Notes under the pieces: model-generated | Databases searched by the model: none | What the model saw: only the letters and a program-made list of their open reading frames with translations | Told to the model about the DNA's origin: nothing | Shown: one piece after another, positions 32,726 to 33,864 of the stretch | Layout: every line of letters starts with the position of its first letter | How positions within the stretch are numbered: the first letter of the stretch is position 1 | Position numbers and translations under genes: made by a program | Assembly (NCBI GenBank): GCA_902565955.1 | Contig: CACFGR010000008.1 | Location: forward strand, 1-33,864 | Source: an uncultured Pelagibacteraceae bacterium | GTDB lineage: Bacteria > Pseudomonadota > Alphaproteobacteria > Pelagibacterales > AG-422-B15 | Length of the DNA stretch: 33,864 bases | Direction: 5' to 3'

Positions 32726-33864
32726 ATGATAGAATTCTTAGTAGATAGGAAACGGACAGCTATAGCCCTGCTTATAGTGCTTATATTCGCAGGAATATTT
32801 GGCAGAGTTAACATTCCAATTGAAAACGAACCTGAGATTGTTGTGCCGGTGGTTTATGTAGGAGTTGGGCTAACTGGAATATCACCTCAAGACTCAGAGA
32901 GGCTTCTTTTGAAACCAATCGAGGAAGAAATAAGAGCTATTGAAGGAATTGATAAGCTTCAAGGTTTTGCATTTGAGAACTACGCAGCAGCTGTAATTCA
33001 ATTTGAGGCAGCTGAAACAATGAAAAAATCACTGGATAAAGTAAGAGATGCTATTAATGATGCTAAGGTAAAATTTCCTGATGATGCCAAAGAACCTGTT
33101 GTAAGTGAAGTATCATTTGAAGATCAACCTACTGTAATAGTGTCAATTGATTCGCCAACTGCATCTGAAAGATATTTACTTAACCTTGCTCAAGAAATAA
33201 AAAAAGAAATTGAACTTATTCCTTCTATTTTTGAGGCTGAGCTATTAGGTGCAAGGGAAGAGCAATTAGAAGCTACACTTAATAGATCACAGATGGAGAA
33301 CTATAATATTTCTTTTGCTGAAATTATTACCTCAGTATCTAATAACAACCAAGTTGTAACTGCTGGTGAAATACAAACTGGACAAGGTCAATTTGCTGTA
33401 AATGTACCTGGCTTATTTGAAACAGCAAGAGATGTATATGAGTTACCCATTCGATCAACTAATAACAGTACAGTAAATTTGGCTGACATCTCAACTATCA
33501 AAAGAAATTTTAAAGACCGAGAAAGTTACACTAAAGTGAATGGAGAACCAGGAATTTCCCTTTTAATAAAAAAAGGTAGAGGGCGAAATGTCATTGATAC
33601 TATTAATGAAGTTGATGAAGTTGTTCAAAGCTTTAAATCTAAAGTACCTAGCGATGTAAACTTTACTTACGTAATGGATTCCAGAGAAATTATGGAAGAT
33701 AACGTAAATTCATTACAAGGTAATATTCTACTCGCTACAATATTTGTAATTATTGTAACTATGCTTGCCTTAGGAATTAGATCTTCTTTAATTGTTGGTT
33801 CTGGAATTCCGGTATCAATACTAATTGCTTTATTTGTTTTGTATGTTCTTGGTTATGATTATAA
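32726..33864 (+). CDS. RND efflux pump, N-terminal part (3' end outside window)
   Basis: The proton-driven inner-membrane pump of the tripartite system. The frame starts with ATG 32726, five bases after the fusion-protein stop, and stays open to the window edge, giving 379 residues of a protein that normally has about 1,030. Visible are the first membrane helix (about 11-28: TAIALLIVLIFAGIFG), the porter-domain motif NEPEIVVPVVYVGVGLTGIS, and ERLLLKPIEEEIRAIEGIDK. Further porter subdomains follow (ISFAEIITSVSNNNQ, YTKVNGEPGISLLIKKGRG), and the start of the next helices (about 335 on: LATIFVIIVTMLALGI). It belongs to the AcrB-like HAE1 type rather than metal pumps, as far as the N-terminal half shows. 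Confidence 0.92.
   Translation, partial: MIEFLVDRKRTAIALLIVLIFAGIFGRVNIPIENEPEIVVPVVYVGVGLTGISPQDSERLLLKPIEEEIRAIEGIDKLQGFAFENYAAAVIQFEAAETMKKSLDKVRDAINDAKVKFPDDAKEPVVSEVSFEDQPTVIVSIDSPTASERYLLNLAQEIKKEIELIPSIFEAELLGAREEQLEATLNRSQMENYNISFAEIITSVSNNNQVVTAGEIQTGQGQFAVNVPGLFETARDVYELPIRSTNNSTVNLADISTIKRNFKDRESYTKVNGEPGISLLIKKGRGRNVIDTINEVDEVVQSFKSKVPSDVNFTYVMDSREIMEDNVNSLQGNILLATIFVIIVTMLALGIRSSLIVGSGIPVSILIALFVLYVLGYDY

Overview
The window is 33.9 kb of very AT-rich, gene-dense DNA from a Gram-negative bacterium, most likely a streamlined marine alphaproteobacterium. LPS and outer-membrane assembly genes (lptG, lptD, surA, bamB) show the Gram-negative envelope. Three gene orders typical of Alphaproteobacteria are present: fabD-fabG-acpP-fabF-gmk, rpsF-rpsR-rplI-dnaB-alr-cvpA, and yfgM-like/bamB/der. 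Marine and streamlined are inferences from AT richness, overlapping genes, tiny intergenic gaps, domain-reduced proteins, and gene losses from conserved clusters. I cannot name the clade from sequence alone.

Layout. 1-4236 (+): lptG (cut by the left edge), lptD, a SurA without its PPIase domain, and rsmA. 4219-8009 (-): gmk, fabF, acpP, fabG and fabD, covering the GMP-to-GDP step and fatty acid synthesis. 8079-15423 (+): rpsF, a short TTG-started rpsR, rplI, dnaB, alr, an MMPL/RND-like exporter, cvpA, and an SDR that has lost its catalytic lysine. 15420-29697 (-): fifteen co-directional genes. Read 5' to 3' on that strand they are rlmE, guaB, a small periplasmic TPR protein, guaA, a saccharopine-dehydrogenase-like oxidoreductase, a GST with a C-terminal extension, an FkbM methyltransferase, a GNAT-like protein, a photolyase, an unknown membrane-anchored protein, a cupin, panB, a YfgM-like TPR protein, bamB, and a Der GTPase with a single G domain. 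29818-33864 (+): a tripartite efflux operon of TolC-like protein, PadR regulator, membrane fusion protein and RND pump (cut by the right edge).

How the genes work together. guaB, guaA and gmk together convert IMP to GDP. fabD, fabG, acpP and fabF supply malonyl loading, reduction, carrier and elongation for fatty acid synthesis. lptG, lptD, surA and bamB build the outer membrane. rpsF, rpsR, rplI, rsmA, rlmE and der belong to ribosome structure and maturation. The efflux operon has its own regulator, and its leader carries two copies of a dyad, TATATCA-N3-TGATATA, whose centres are exactly 30 bp apart.

Most of the window is ordinary core genome. The strongest departures are the single-G-domain Der, the paired operator in front of the PadR/RND efflux operon, and the PPIase-less SurA. 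I saw no tRNA, rRNA, CRISPR array, insertion sequence or prophage. No gene-free stretch exceeds 300 bases; the longest are 144 bases (9052-9195), 120 bases (29698-29817) and 101 bases (22173-22273). The last of these is AT-rich and holds nothing I can recognise.
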